64,000 nucleotides of DNA from Charina bottae (GCA_023362775.1 JALMGJ010000135.1:1-64000), one strand, 5' to 3'; counted from the first letter of the stretch, positions 43,680 to 55,458 are shown. Notes: generated by a model from the sequence alone, not told the origin. Program-made: numbers and translations.

Positions 43680-44063
43680 CAGGGCTTTCCAAACTTTTCC
43701 CGTGGTGACACACCAACGGCAGCGCGTGAGAAAACCCGGAAGCGCCGCTGCTGTGGTGGCGCGCAAAAACCCGGAAGCGCTGCCACTGCGGCGGCATGTA
43801 AAAACCCGGAAGCGCCACCGCTGTGGCAGCGCGCAAAAACCTGGAAGTGCCACCGCCGTGGCGGGGCTTTTGGATTTTCGTGCGCCGCAGCGGTGGCGGC
43901 AGTGGTGTCCTGGTGTGCCGTGTGAAAACCCGGAAGCGCTGATGGCCCACCGCCGCCATGTGCGCGGCGGCGCACCATCAGCGCTTCCGGGTTTTGACGC
44001 GACACACCTGGGCCCCGCAGGTGACACAGTATTGTGTTGCGACACACAGTTTGGAAAGCTATG
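43680..44063. mobile_element. hAT-1 copy 9, GC-rich interior
   Basis: CAGGGCTTTCCAAAC to GTTTGGAAAGCTATG with a perfect 8-bp duplication AACTAATG (43672-43679, 44064-44071). The interior repeats 'aaacccggaagcgc' several times and includes 'ggaagcgctgatggcccacc' facing its complement. Confidence 0.93.
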
Positions 44064-44071
44064 AACTAATG

Positions 44072-44573
44072 TGTGAAGACTGTTTTATTTTTCCTGAACA
44101 TAATTAAGCCTCACGTGCAAGCCTTTCCAGGACGCTTCCACTCTGCTAAAAATTGCTAAGCGCTGCCTGGAGTTACTTACTGGAGTAACTTAACTGGAGT
44201 TCTGTTACTTACATTCCAGACTCCAACAATTAAGAGGAGGTATTGTGGTTAAGTAGTAATGGTGCTAAGAAGGAATCCACAAACCACGATTGCTTAATGC
44301 AATGGGTAAAACCTGGCCATGGACATCAATGAGATTGGCAAAACAGCACATTTGTGGTTTGTACAAATGTTTACGGCAAGGCAGGCTTCTAGTCTGAATG
44401 TTTTGGGAGATTTTTGCTAAGCGCTGATCCTTGGAGGTTTATGGGCTGCATTACCTGGGGGCTGATGCTGAAACACTTTGGGGGGACCACCCCATTGGAG
44501 AAGGTCAGATTGTACTTGTTTCTTGTCCATCCACAGAACAACAATCATAATAACATTTAGAAATTTCTCTTAC
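44072..44573. other. Intronic sequence, nothing recognised
   Basis: Adjacent to the donor side of the 148-base exon; no repeat family recognised. Confidence 0.4.
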
Positions 44574-44721
44574 GTGTCCAAAGGGATCCAGGTGGTTGTT
44601 GGTGAGTTTTAGCTTCTGAAAAGACACCAGCTGTCGCATCCAGTGAGTTCCAGTCGCTGGTGAGTCAGGGTGAACATACAACCGTCCAGGCATTGCAGGT
44701 TCAGCTTTGCCAGCCACCATC
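44574..44721 (-). CDS. TBX4: TBX4 internal coding exon (T-box)
   Basis: 148 bases: one base finishing the split Trp codon (TG|G), then 49 residues. Acceptor GAACATAG|G at 44722 with a weak pyrimidine tract; donor GGACAC|GTAAGA at 44574/44573. It encodes [20 protein letters not shown], then [20 protein letters not shown] and NNHLDPFGH. The motif [27 protein letters not shown] is the hallmark of the T-box. Same size as the matching TBX5 exon. Confidence 0.98.
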
Positions 44722-44838
44722 CTATGTTCAAAGCAATACAGGATATTGAATTTCCCAGCCTCTATTTGTAAACTGAGCAAGGCAACTATCAAGCTCTTTG
44801 ACAAAACCATGCTTCCTTTTTTCAAACAAAACCTTCAT

Positions 44839-45172
44839 AAAGGTAAAGGTTCCCCCTGCACATTTGTGCAGTCGTGTCCGACTCTAGGGGCCGGTGCTCA
44901 TCTCCGTTTGTTAGCCGAAGAGCCAGCGCTGTCCGAAGACGCTTCTGCGGTCATGCGGCCGGCATGACGTGCGCGGAACGCTGTTACCTACCCACCCAAG
45001 TGGTACCTATTCATCTACTTGCATTTGCATGCTTTCGAAGTGCTAGGTTGGCAAGAGCTGGGGCGAGTGCGGGAGCTCACTCCGTCACGCGGGGCTAGGG
45101 ATTCGAACCTCCGAACTTGCGACCTTCCGATCACAAGCCTGGCGTCTTACCCGCTGAGCCACCACGCCCCCT
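44839..45172 (-). mobile_element. tRNA-derived SINE, 118 bp from a TBX4 acceptor
   Basis: Full-length antisense copy of the family at 34997, bounded by the 9-bp duplication AACCTTCAT (44830-44838, 45173-45181). It lies in sense orientation opposite to TBX4? No: head is at the right, so it runs in the same direction as TBX4, 118 bases upstream of the 148-base exon. Confidence 0.92.
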
Positions 45173-45181
45173 AACCTTCAT

Positions 45182-45545
45182 GCAGAGCAGCATATTAACC
45201 AAATAACAGTAGAAGAAACTGGCAATTTTCTTCTCCAAGAGCAGATGCACTCTTTCCCAACTCATTCACCTTATGAGTCTTGTTGCATCTGCTAATGTTT
45301 AGGCTTCGTTCTTTGCCAAATAGTAAGAGAGCAATATCAACCTTCTCCAGACTCTGTAAAGATGGTGGAGGTCGTGGTGGTAGGGAGTCCTCTCAGCCTC
45401 AGCTTTCTCTAAAACAAAACTCCAGCCCTTTTCTGTCTACATCCATTTCTCTCCCTGCCCTGGACAACCACTGTTCCTACAATGTCAGTTCCATTCAAGA
45501 GCCAGACAGCAAATATGAAGAGGGGGAGGCCTGGGAAACAAGTCC
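45182..45545. other. Intronic sequence, nothing recognised
   Basis: Open frame 45280-45828 (+) runs across a hAT-3 element and shows no domain. Confidence 0.4.
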
Positions 45546-45553
45546 TTCTAGGA

Positions 45554-45822
45554 CAGGGGTGGGCAATGTCAAGCCCGCGGGCCGCCTAAGGTCCGCAGGG
45601 CTCCTGCCTAGGGCCCGCGGGGCTCCCGCCCGCAACCCCCACCCCTTCCATGCGATTGGCTCCCGCCCGCAAACCCCGCCCCCCAGTGCTTGTGATTGGC
45701 TCCTGCCCGCAAACTCTGGCCCCCGGTCCGCGGAAATCCCAGAAACCCCGCCCCCCACACCCCTGGTCCCCAGTTATAAATATCCAAATAGCCCTTGGCA
45801 GAAAAAAGGTTCCCCACCCCTG
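45554..45822. mobile_element. hAT-3 copy 4
   Basis: CAGGGGTGGGCAATG to GGTTCCCCACCCCTG, perfect 8-bp duplication TTCTAGGA (45546-45553, 45823-45830). About three interior units ('gcgattggctcccgcccgca'). Confidence 0.9.
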
Positions 45823-45834
45823 TTCTAGGAGGAG

Positions 45835-46190
45835 GGTTGAGAATATTTTGCCTGGAGAAGAGAGAGGTGATATGATAGCTAACTTCACGTCTTTGGGAGC
45901 AATGAAATGATGGAACAAGCTTATCTTCTGTCGTTCCACGGGTTATGTCTCAAACCCAAGAGTACAAATTAGAGCAAAGGGGGTTCCAACAAAGCATTAA
46001 GAAGAACTTCCTGGGGTCACGAGTCATCTAACCATGAAATAAATTGGTTGGGTGGTCAGTGGGCTTCCCTTTCCATGAGGGATGTTTCAGAGGAGGATAG
46101 AAAGCCACCTGAGAAGATTTCAACATATTTCTTGTATTGACAGGAGTCTGGACTAGACCATTTTTGAAGTATTTCCCATCTCTTATTATC
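45835..46190 (+). mobile_element. CR1 LINE 3' fragment
   Basis: Sense CR1 order: 'gaggtgatatgatagctaac', 'gcattaagaagaacttcctg' and 'gactagaccatttttgaa'. Diverged, with no open frame. Confidence 0.75.
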
Positions 46191-46453
46191 TGACCAAGAT
46201 CATCTCTCTAAGCACTGAACATCTATCAGTCTTGCTTTGGTCAGCCTCTGCAATCTAACTTCATATTAATTAGGTCCACAATGTCCTAATTTATGGGATC
46301 ACATGAGTGTCTTAATGTTTCAGAAACAGCATTATGTACAGATCGTTTTTTTTGAAGCCAGCTTCTGTCTATTAAGCCACTAACTTAGTTACTGAAATAA
46401 ATCAATTTTCTGGATTTCCAAAATCCATTGAGCCATCTACTTACCGATTAGGA

Positions 46454-46770
46454 CATAGCTTTCCAAACTGTGTGTCGCGAAACTTTAGTGTGTCGCAACA
46501 CACAGTTTAGTGTGTTGCGAAGTGGTGGCACGGGGGCACACACGGTGGCGGTGCGGGGGCGCGCGTGGCGGCGGCGGTGTGTATGGTGGTGGCGGCAGTG
46601 GTGCGCCATCAGCGCTTCCACGTTTTAGCGAGGCCGCCGCTGCTGCCGCCACTGTGCACACCGCCACCGCTGCGTGCCCCCCCGCGCCGCCGCCACTGCT
46701 GCATGCCCCCCACACCACTGTCGCTGCCGCCGTTGGTATGTCGCCAACGGCGGCAGTTTGGAAAGCACTG
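46454..46770. mobile_element. hAT-1 copy 10, GC-rich interior
   Basis: CATAGCTTTCCAAAC to GTTTGGAAAGCACTG (complement of the right end), flanks GATTAGGA and AATTAGGA (7 of 8). GGC/GCC-rich interior. Confidence 0.87.
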
Positions 46771-46778
46771 AATTAGGA

Positions 46779-47347
<569 letters not shown>

Positions 47348-47357
47348 ACTACGTCAT

Positions 47358-47551
47358 AGGCTGACCATACATCCCGTTTTGAACAGGACAGTCCCATTTT
47401 TTAAACAATTCCCGACCATCCCGTCGTTTTAAGAAAAATATCCATTTTGTCCCGTTTTTTAAAGTTCCCGTGGCGAAGTGCGCCCACTTTGTCTCGCGAG
47501 CCGTGGGTACGTTAGGGTCCCGTTTTTCTCTCAAGGAAATATGGTCAGCCT
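47358..47551. mobile_element. M10-MITE copy 1
   Basis: AGGCTGACCATACATCCCGT to AATATGGTCAGCCT, perfect 10-bp duplication ACTACGTCAT (47348-47357, 47552-47561). Interior 'ccattttgtcccgttttttaa'-like. Nine- to eleven-base duplications point to a Mutator-like (MULE) group rather than hAT. Confidence 0.85.
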
Positions 47552-47591
47552 ACTACGTCATCAACTTTTATATCAACTGGGAAGTAGAGAT

Positions 47592-47752
47592 GCCCATTGG
47601 GGTAGGAGGTCAAAAAAGTCATGCAACTGAAGCCCCACCCCCTTTTTAGTGCAATGCAAATGTGACACACATTAAGAAGCAGTGGGGCTTTGATCACACC
47701 GTTATGGTCACCATCTTGACTTTTTCTACCCCCCGGAATACCCTTGCTGGGA
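47592..47752. mobile_element. SAA-MITE copy
   Basis: 'gaggtcaaaaaagtcatgca' to 'caccatcttgactttttcta'. Confidence 0.8.
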
Positions 47753-48266
47753 AGTTTTAGCCCCTGCCCCCCGCCATGATACATCTGGGAAACACACCAT
47801 TGGAGAAGTCTGTATAGACGCACATCAAACATTAAGAGAACAACTTTCATTTCATCACAAGAACCACTGATATGTGTGAACCACTGATTAATAAATAATA
47901 ATTTTAGATATTTTTAAATTGTATAGTTTATAATTTTTTAATTGTTGTAACCCGCCCAGAGTCCCTTGCATGGGAGATGGGTGGGGAATAAATTGGAATA
48001 ATAAATAAATAATTAAATAAATATGCACAAGGAAGAAAAAGAAGAGCTCAAACCTTACTGACATGAAGTTACAATTAAATTGTGGAATTCTTATCCTCAA
48101 GGAGTGGCTATTTTTAGTCACTCTTGGGCATTTGGAATTTCAGCTGGCCCCTTTCTTCCATTCTTCTCTACCACCCCCTTTGCCCTCCACCCTTGGAGCT
48201 CAGCCTCCTGGCAGTGAATAATCTCAAAGCTCATTGATCTGTGTTAGGGGCAGGTGTTTCCCTATC
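47753..48266. other. Intronic sequence with LINE tail
   Basis: 47938-48020 is a sense CR1/L2-type tail ('taacccgcccagagtccctt', 'gcatgggagatgggtgggga', AAATAA repeats). Confidence 0.6.
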
Positions 48267-48279
48267 ATCTTTAAGGATA

Positions 48280-48615
48280 AAAAGGTAAAGGTTCCGCCCG
48301 CACATTTGTGCAGTCGTGTCCGACTAGGGGCCGGTGCTCATCTCCGTTTGTTAGCCGAAGAGCCAGCGTTGTCCGAAGACGCTTCCACGGTCATGTGGCT
48401 AGCATGACGCGTGCGGAACGCTGTTACCTTCCCACCGAAGTGGTCCCTATTAATCTACTTGCATTTGCATGCTTTCGAATTGCTAGGTTGGCAAGAGCTG
48501 GGGCGAGTGTGGGAGCTCACTCCGCACGCAGGGCTAGGGATTCAAACCTCTGAACTTGCGATCTTCCGATCGACAAGCCTGGCTTCTTATCTGCTGAGCC
48601 ACCACGCCCCTCTTT
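48280..48615 (-). mobile_element. tRNA-derived SINE
   Basis: Full-length antisense copy with the perfect 13-bp duplication ATCTTTAAGGATA (48267-48279, 48616-48628). Confidence 0.93.
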
Positions 48616-48628
48616 ATCTTTAAGGATA

Positions 48629-49334
48629 CAGTTGTTATAAAAGACCAACCAAACTACACAGTTGAAACGGTCAGTGTATTTGTATAGTCCTTCTCCCATA
48701 AATAGACTGCAACAAAGAATTTGCAAAATAGGCCATATGAAGAAATATCGATAGATCAAATTCTGTGAACTTATTGAACTTGTTAGCTGTGAACTTTTTG
48801 GACTTATTGAAATTCAAACTAGGAGATATCAAATCAATGGGTTAGTTAAATAGTAATATCAGCAGCAACAGTAATAACAATATTATCAGGATTTCACTGA
48901 AGAAATCATGTTAAGAAACCTAACAATTCCTTACACATTGGGGGGGGGGGGCATAAAAAGAAAGAAATGGCAATGTCACCCCTAGGCCAATAATTCTTCC
49001 TCTTTGCAATATGTGTGCAAGGTTGTCCGTAAGAACTGGCGTACCAACCATGGGGATGCAGATCCTGTCTTATTTACCATGATTTGTATATTACATGTCT
49101 ATGGATCCCTATAGCAAACTTTGTTCCGCAGAACCCCAGGGTTCCACGAGAGACAAAGAGAAAACAAAATTCACTCCAATGCAGCCAATTTACTATCACT
49201 AGAGCTTTGCATCTTGATCAGGGGTTCTGGGATTTTTTTCTTTAAACTAACAGATTCTGTTGAAGAAGTTTGAAAACTCTTGCTCTTCATCACTTATTTT
49301 TGTCTCTTTTTTTCCCCTGGGCAAGTGGGAACCT
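48629..49334. other. Intronic sequence, nothing recognised
   Basis: A G run at 48941-48952. No recognised repeat family. Confidence 0.4.
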
Positions 49335-49412
49335 TTCCTTTCCCCAAAGAGGGAAGGGGGTTGGACGAGTTGACCTCCAAGGTCCTTTCCAACCCTATGA
49401 TTCTATGATTCA
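49335..49412 (+). mobile_element. CR1 LINE 3' terminus
   Basis: 'gggttggacgagttgacctc' and 'aaccctatgattctatgatt', ending with the short ATTCTATG-type terminal repeat typical of CR1. Confidence 0.85.
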
Positions 49413-50802
49413 AATTACTTGGCTAAATCTACCCACCATTTCTATTTTCTGATGTTGTAGAAATGTAGAATCCTACATTTCTAAAATTCTAAATTCTCAT
49501 CACACCTATATCCTTCAAAAAATGCTAAAATGTAGAATCCTTTATCCTGGGAAACAGAGATATACCATTCCTTTATTGCATACTTTGCTTTGTTGTGGTC
49601 AAGCTGTTAATTATTATTAAAAGAACTCTATAAACATTAAGGGTAGAGCAAGACGCTCAGTGTATTTATTTATTAATAACATTTCCATTTTGCTCCAATA
49701 ATATCATAACTTTTATTTTTAATTTTATGATGCTGGAGTGCTGGAGGCTGTTTGATTAGCCTTCTTTTCCCAGTTCCAAAACATTTTTTCCCATTTCAAT
49801 AAAATCACTCTGCATTTTCTTTGCCTCTTTGCCTCTTCACCATTCTTTGCTCTGTTGAGCACTATTCTTTGCAACTATCCTTTTCTTTCTGTATTCAATA
49901 GACAGCATCTTTCCCTCTTCAGTTTTTGGGGCAATCACAATCTCTTCAATGCATTTTTTCCCCTCATCCACAGCTTCTTCCACTTCATCATTTCTCAATG
50001 ATATCTGTTAGCATAACTCCTCACACTTCTGTAACAGAATTCTTTTCACTCCACATAGTTTCCACTTCCTCTAACCTTACATCCATTTTCCATTCAATCT
50101 GTTGGGATATTAATCTATTGTGTAATTTGTTTCATGTACTTTCTCTTCTTGCAGACATTCTACTTTCACTTTCATTTCTTTCAACTCTTTCCTCTCTTTC
50201 CACGTCCATTTCTTCCCAAGACCCAGTCTTGACACTACCAAAAACTTCAACATTCAAAATATCTCCTCACACCTTTATCTGTAGGAGTCTGGTTAGTCTT
50301 TTCTGGCTAACAAATTTTATTTAAAAGGTATAAGGCTTTTTGAAAGACAAGATTGGGGGGAGATGGGCGGTGATATAAGTTAGAAATATAAATAAAATAA
50401 ATAAATAAGATTAGCATAGACTAACCGTGGCTCTCCACCTACCTTGTATACTTTACTAATTCTTCCATTGTTTCCATAAACAATCAAAACAGTTATGCTT
50501 TTAGGTCTACATTCATTCTTTTGTCATGTATCAGTATGAAAAGAATTACTTAAGCCATGTATTCAGAAACATGCAGATCTTTTTCTAAGAAAATACACAC
50601 CAAAGAATCACCATTCTCATTCATTCTTTGGTCACTAAATTACCCAAGGGTTTTACTTTTCTCTCTTATATCATGTCATCACCCATCCATTCATGTCACT
50701 TAGAACATTTTCCCCCTTGATTGCATTCATTCAAGTTGCACAATTTTCACCAAAACTCATCCCTGATTCTTCCATGATCACCTTTCATTGGAGCATAACA
50801 TA
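49413..50802. other. AT-rich intronic sequence, LINE tail at 50345-50410
   Basis: CT/TC-rich single-copy-looking DNA (49860-50330) whose 132-codon open frame lacks domains; then 'gggggagatgggcggtgata' plus AAATAAATAA, a sense LINE tail. Confidence 0.45.
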
Positions 50803-51212
50803 TACAGGTAGTCCTCACTTAACAACCATTTGTTTAGTGATGGTTCAGACTTATGACAGTGCTTAAAAAACCGACTTGCGACTGGTCCTCACACAACCAT
50901 TGCAGCGTCCCCCCGCTCACGTGATCACAATTTGGGTGCTTGGCAACTGGTTCACATTTATGACCGTCACAGCATCCCATGGTCATGTGATTGCCATTTT
51001 CGACCTTCCTGGCTGGCTTCTGGCAAGCAAAATCAATGGGGAACCACGTGATTCACTTAATGATCATGTGGTTTGTTTAATGCCCACAGTGATTCGCTTA
51101 ACAACCACCACAAAAATGGTCATAAAATTGGTTTGGATTCACTAAATGACTTCTTCACTTAGCAACTGAAATTCCAGTCACAACTGTGGTCGTTAAGTGA
51201 GGACTACCTGTA
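50803..51212. mobile_element. TA-MITE copy 8
   Basis: TACAGGTAGTCCTCACTTAA to AAGTGAGGACTACCTGTA, full length. Confidence 0.9.
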
Positions 51213-51553
51213 ACCTTTACCAACCTGTGGATTCCTACTTTCCTACGCACCTATAACAACCTAGGTGACACTATTTTTCTTTCATTCATTTTAGTTGTTA
51301 ATCTTTTTTTTAACTCTTTAATAAGAGTTAATTTGTTCCTTCTTTACCATTTCCTCCTCTTACATTCCAAGGCACAGACTTCAGTATATTATGGTCATCA
51401 CCAATGGGTCTATCAAGATTGACCTCCACCACCCATCAAGACTTTGGACAATCAAGGCTTTCACATAAGAGAAGGTACAGAGTACGTTAACAGCCTTACC
51501 ACATGCAAAACATAGACAAATTCAAGCATAATTTCAGCTTCAAACTGTTGGCA
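51213..51553. other. Intronic sequence, nothing recognised
   Basis: AT-rich, no recognised feature. Confidence 0.4.
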
Positions 51554-51561
51554 TTCTAGAC

Positions 51562-51837
51562 CATAGCTTTCCAAAGTGTGTGTCATGACACACTACTGTG
51601 TCGTCTGCGGTGTCCTGCTGTGTTGCGCAAAAACCCAGAAGCGCTGATGGGGGAACCGAAAGAAGCGGCACCCCCGCCAATCAGCGTGGCGGCACTGATT
51701 GGCGGGGGTGCTGCTTCTTTCGGTTCCCCCCATCAGCGCTTCCGGGTTTTTTGCGCGACAGACCAGGACACCACAGGCCGCGCTGCTGCCGCCGCCATTG
51801 GTGTGTGTTGCCCATGTTAAAAGTTTGGAAAGCTCTG
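51562..51837. mobile_element. hAT-1 copy 11
   Basis: CATAGCTTTCCAAAG to TTTGGAAAGCTCTG, perfect 8-bp duplication TTCTAGAC (51554-51561, 51838-51845). The interior is a large perfect-looking palindrome: 'aagcgctgatgggggaaccg' 'aaagaagcggcacccccgcc' and the complement. Confidence 0.92.
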
Positions 51838-51845
51838 TTCTAGAC

Positions 51846-52240
51846 CAAGCCAAATCCAAAAAGGGAATTCCAGGAAGCTTAGCCTTCAGACAAACCATCC
51901 ATCAATAGACAAATAGAGAGAAATCCCTCTACATACATACCTTTAAAAGATACGATCAAAAGTCAAGGAAGGAAACAAGAAACCCAGAATACATTTTCCT
52001 GAGTAGCCAACATCCAGATAAGAGCAGGAAACAGCACCTGATAAACCATCAGGGAAGAAATAAACCCTAATCAAGGAACCATCAAGGAAGAACCACACCC
52101 AGTCAAGACTGGTTGGACAATATAAACACCCAGTGAAGCCCACTCTCCTTTGCACTGATAATGTAACCTAGTCTGGTAATGAAATGTCTGCAGGAAACAG
52201 CCAAGCTCAGACAACACCAAGAACCCAACATGCAGCACTC
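51846..52240 (+). mobile_element. Degenerate Penelope-like fragment
   Basis: 52155-52235 matches the sense arm of the 37581 element ('gtaacctagtctggtaatga', 'aatgtctgcaggaaacagcc', 'aagctcagacaacaccaaga'). The preceding 'ccagtcaagactggttggac' and 'aatataaacacccagtgaag' is probably part of the same element. Confidence 0.5.
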
Positions 52241-52429
52241 CCGGCTAACAATAAGGAGGTAACAATCAGTTTGGCTGCATTTGGTCTAGTATGCTATGAG
52301 CCCAAGCACAACCATAGCTTAATTTTACCCCAAGCATTTGCATGCCATTCTATGCAAACTGCAGTATTCTCCTTTATCAAGAGAAACTTGTATTTGTAAG
52401 TGAGAGAGAGAAAGAGAAAAGAAAATTTT

Positions 52430-52515
52430 GGCAGAAACCAGAAAGGCAAGATGGTGGCTCCAACTGTGCAATCAAAATGGCCATCTTGACTTTCTTGACA
52501 CCCTCCATGGGGTAA
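52430..52515. mobile_element. SAA-MITE, short diverged copy
   Basis: 'ggcaagatggtggctccaac' to 'ggccatcttgactttcttga'. Confidence 0.7.
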
Positions 52516-52590
52516 GCAGTGATTGCTTACTACCTGGTAACAAAATGTGCTTTTAGAAGTCCTGTGAAGTGCTTCTTCTAACAGCCTATG

Positions 52591-53144
52591 TATAGGTAGT
52601 CCTCGCTTACCAACTGCCTCATTTAGCAACCATTTGAAGTTATGATGGTGCTGAAAAAATAACTTTATGACCAATGCCTGCATTTATGACCTTCGCAGTG
52701 TCCCTCAGTCATGCGATCACCATTACAGTCAGTACACATTGTCCTGTGCCTGACCTGTTGTTTTTCTTTTTCCCTCCCCTTGCAGAGTGGAGAGATTGGG
52801 GAGGAAGGGATTACAAGAGAGTAAGCAGGTACACAATGGGGTATACACTAGGCTGTTTGTGTGTGCGCTTGGGGCTCCCGGTGCCAGCACATTGCTTTCT
52901 ATGTGTATTCCCCATTGTGTGCCTGCTTACTCTCTTGTAATCTCTCTTCTTCTCCAATGAATGTAAATACAAACATTAATTTCCTTCTTGTTAATTATCC
53001 CAGCGATGGGGTGAGCATTCCCAAGGGTGGGGAGTGGGGAAAAGGAAAGCAGAGTTGTGGTCGCGGGATTTCCCACTTGGACTGCTTCGCCTAACGACAG
53101 AGCTGCCGGTCCCAATTATGGTCACTAAAGGAGGACTACCTGTA
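52591..53144. mobile_element. TA-MITE copy 9, long form with inner palindrome
   Basis: TATAGGTAGTCCTCGCTTAC to AAGGAGGACTACCTGTA, but 554 bases instead of about 410. The centre (52795-52960) holds an extra inverted repeat: 'attacaagagagtaagcagg' 'tacacaatgggg' against its complement, about 50-base arms with a 55-base loop. Confidence 0.82.
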
Positions 53145-54138
53145 CATTTCCAAGACTTTCCCATGTGATTCATTTCGTCCAAAAGGGGGCAGTTCACAAA
53201 AATTGCCCTTCTTTGATTTCCATTCATAGTCTTGAGACACATTAGATAAGCAACTGCATAAATACCCTTCCGTACTTCAACTTTTGCATGTCATTTGAGA
53301 TCTTTCCAAAAAAAGAGAAGAAGGGGGAAAAAGTGGAGAAAAGAAAGTACTTAATTTTTAAGGCCAAGATTTCTTTGCCATGCCGTTTTTGTTATTTTTA
53401 AATCAGGCTTTAGAAAACTGTTCAAGAATCATGGGCGCACACAGACCCACACGCACACACAGACACAACGTTTGTTCAGTACGATTATAAACAGAGTGCT
53501 TGGAAGATTCTACAAGGATATTTATGAGCTCAGCTCTTGAACGGCTTCCTTTCTCTTCTACCCTCCCAGCCCTTTCCAAACCATACGACATCCAAGCTAC
53601 TAAGGGAGCCGCGATCTGAAATATTGTAAATGTTAAGTGCTTTTTAATGGCACTTAAAATTAAGCTTTAGCATATGGACTTCATACAGAAGAGACAAGTT
53701 GGAGTTAATAATGTTCTGTAGAAGAGGGCTGTAAAATAAATAGAGTGAGCTAAAGTACTACCCTACTATATACAACTGAAATTCTTTTCGGGAGAAGAAA
53801 TCAGGACTTGCATCTCATCCTAGGTGTCATCATTTAAGCTGCAAGCTGCTCCGTAACAGCCTTGAATAACATTTGGTGCAACAAATCAGAATTGGTCAAC
53901 CAGCCAGAGGCACCTGCCAATTTTTGCCTCCTTTTCCAGGAAGAAACCACTGTGTAGGGCTCGCCCTCCACCGCCCCATTTTCAACTGGATGCATGCTTA
54001 CTGCCGTTTCATCATACGGACATGCTGGTGCATTTTTGGCCACCACAAGCAACATGATGGGGACTCAGCAGTTTCATTTTATTAATAAAGATATATTTTC
54101 AGCTTCTTGGCATGGCTGGGACTTGCAACCAAAAACTT
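53145..54138. other. Unique intronic block, candidate conserved non-coding DNA
   Basis: About 1 kb free of the window's repeat families, AT-rich, with homeobox-like cores ('taagtgctttttaatggcac' at 53634). Candidate regulatory DNA upstream of the 120-base exon; not testable here. Confidence 0.25.
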
Positions 54139-54497
54139 GGAGCAATTGGGAAGAAAGGGAAATGAGAAAGGGAAAAGGGAAAAGGGAAAAGGGAAAAGGG
54201 AAAAGGGAAGGAAGGAAGGAAGGAAGGAAGGAAGGGGGGAGGGGGAGGGGAGGGGAGGGGTGGGGGGGAGGAATAAAAAGAAAAGAAGAAGAAAGTAAGA
54301 GAAAGAAGAAGAAATAAAAGAAGGGAAGGGAAGGGAAGGGAAGGGAAGGGAAGGGAAGGGAAGGGAAGGAGGGAGGGAGGGAGGGAGGGAGGGAGGGAGG
54401 GAGGGAGGGAGGAAGGAAGGAAGGAAGGAAGGAAGGAAGGAAGGAAGGAAGGAAGGAAGGAAGGAAGGAAGGAAGGAAGGAAGGAAGGAGAAAGGCC
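54139..54497 (+). repeat. Long polypurine tract
   Basis: (GGGAAAA)n, (GGAA)n, GGGGA runs, (GGGAA)n, (GGGA)n and (GGAA)n in order, almost pure purine with only scattered T/C around 54260-54320. Able to form triplex DNA in principle. The open frames on the minus strand (Pro/Ser/Leu/Phe repeats) are artefacts. Confidence 0.95.
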
Positions 54498-54524
54498 AAG
54501 CAAGCAAGCAGAGGTATTCACACA

Positions 54525-54640
54525 GCGAGGTTAAGAAAATCAAGATGGCACCAATGACTGTGCAATCAACACATAAAAGGGGCAGGATTTTCATCACACA
54601 GTTGCAGCCACCACCCCTGTGTGGACGTCCCTGAAAGAAG
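54525..54640. mobile_element. SAA-MITE copy, diverged
   Basis: 'gttaagaaaatcaagatggc' through 'acacagttgcagccaccacc' and 'tgtggacgtccctg'. Confidence 0.68.
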
Positions 54641-55233
54641 GAAAGGAACACACGCATCTTGCTGTGGGACAAATAAGTCAGAAAGGCAGGGCTGGGTTGC
54701 AAGAAACAGTCCCTGAAGAGAGATCAAACTGGCATTTCTCTTGCCCAATTGGAATACCCAGTGAGGTGTGAAATTGCAAAGTTGCAAGACCTGGGATCTT
54801 GTGGTCCCAGGACTGAGTGCTGTCTAACAGCCCTTAACCCTTGCGTGGTTGGGCCAAATTTTATTCCAAGCTTTGGAGCAGCTTGTGGAAATAATGCTAT
54901 CTGGCTGACAGATAAGACAGACAAGGTTGTTTATCGCAGGCAGGGCTGCAATTCAGTGGAAGGAGCTTAACCGATGCTGGGAGGTTGGAAGACCCTCTCC
55001 CCCCCGCCCCCAGCGATTCTAGACACCTAAATTTGGAAGTTGGCCCCACTTATGGATGTAACTGGCCTTTAAAGCCAGTAAAAAGGGAAAGGGATCTCAT
55101 TTTTATTTATTTAGTTATTGGATTTGTACCCACTGCATTCAAAAGCACTCTTGGCAGTTTGCAATGCAATGATTAAGGGGAAAATGCAATAAAATGTAGA
55201 CAGTCCAGTTCCGTTAGGAACCAAGAATCAAAA
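54641..55233. other. Intronic sequence, nothing recognised
   Basis: 55100-55170 resembles a LINE tail weakly. No coding signal. Confidence 0.4.
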
Positions 55234-55458
55234 TACAGGTAGTCCTCAACTTATGACCCCAATTGGGACTCGAACTTCCATTGCTAAGCAGGGCCCGGTT
55301 TTATGACCTTTTTTGCTGCGGCTGTTAAGCGAATCACAGTGGCCATTAAGTGAATCACATGGTCATTAAGCAAATCCAGCTTCCCCCATTGACTTTGCTT
55401 GTCGGAAGCCAGCTGGGAAAGTCGCAAATGGCGATCATGTGACCCCAGGATGCTGCAG
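55234..55458. mobile_element. TA-MITE copy 10, right-truncated
   Basis: TACAGGTAGTCCTCAACTTA at the left; the match stops near 'ggatgctgcagata'. Confidence 0.8.

Noticed and set aside
49926..50324. 132-codon open frame
   Set aside because: Low-complexity Ser/Leu/Phe composition from CT-rich DNA, no domain.
54074..54702. Open frames of up to 206 codons rich in Pro, Ser, Leu and Phe
   Set aside because: They translate the polypurine tract and have no other content.
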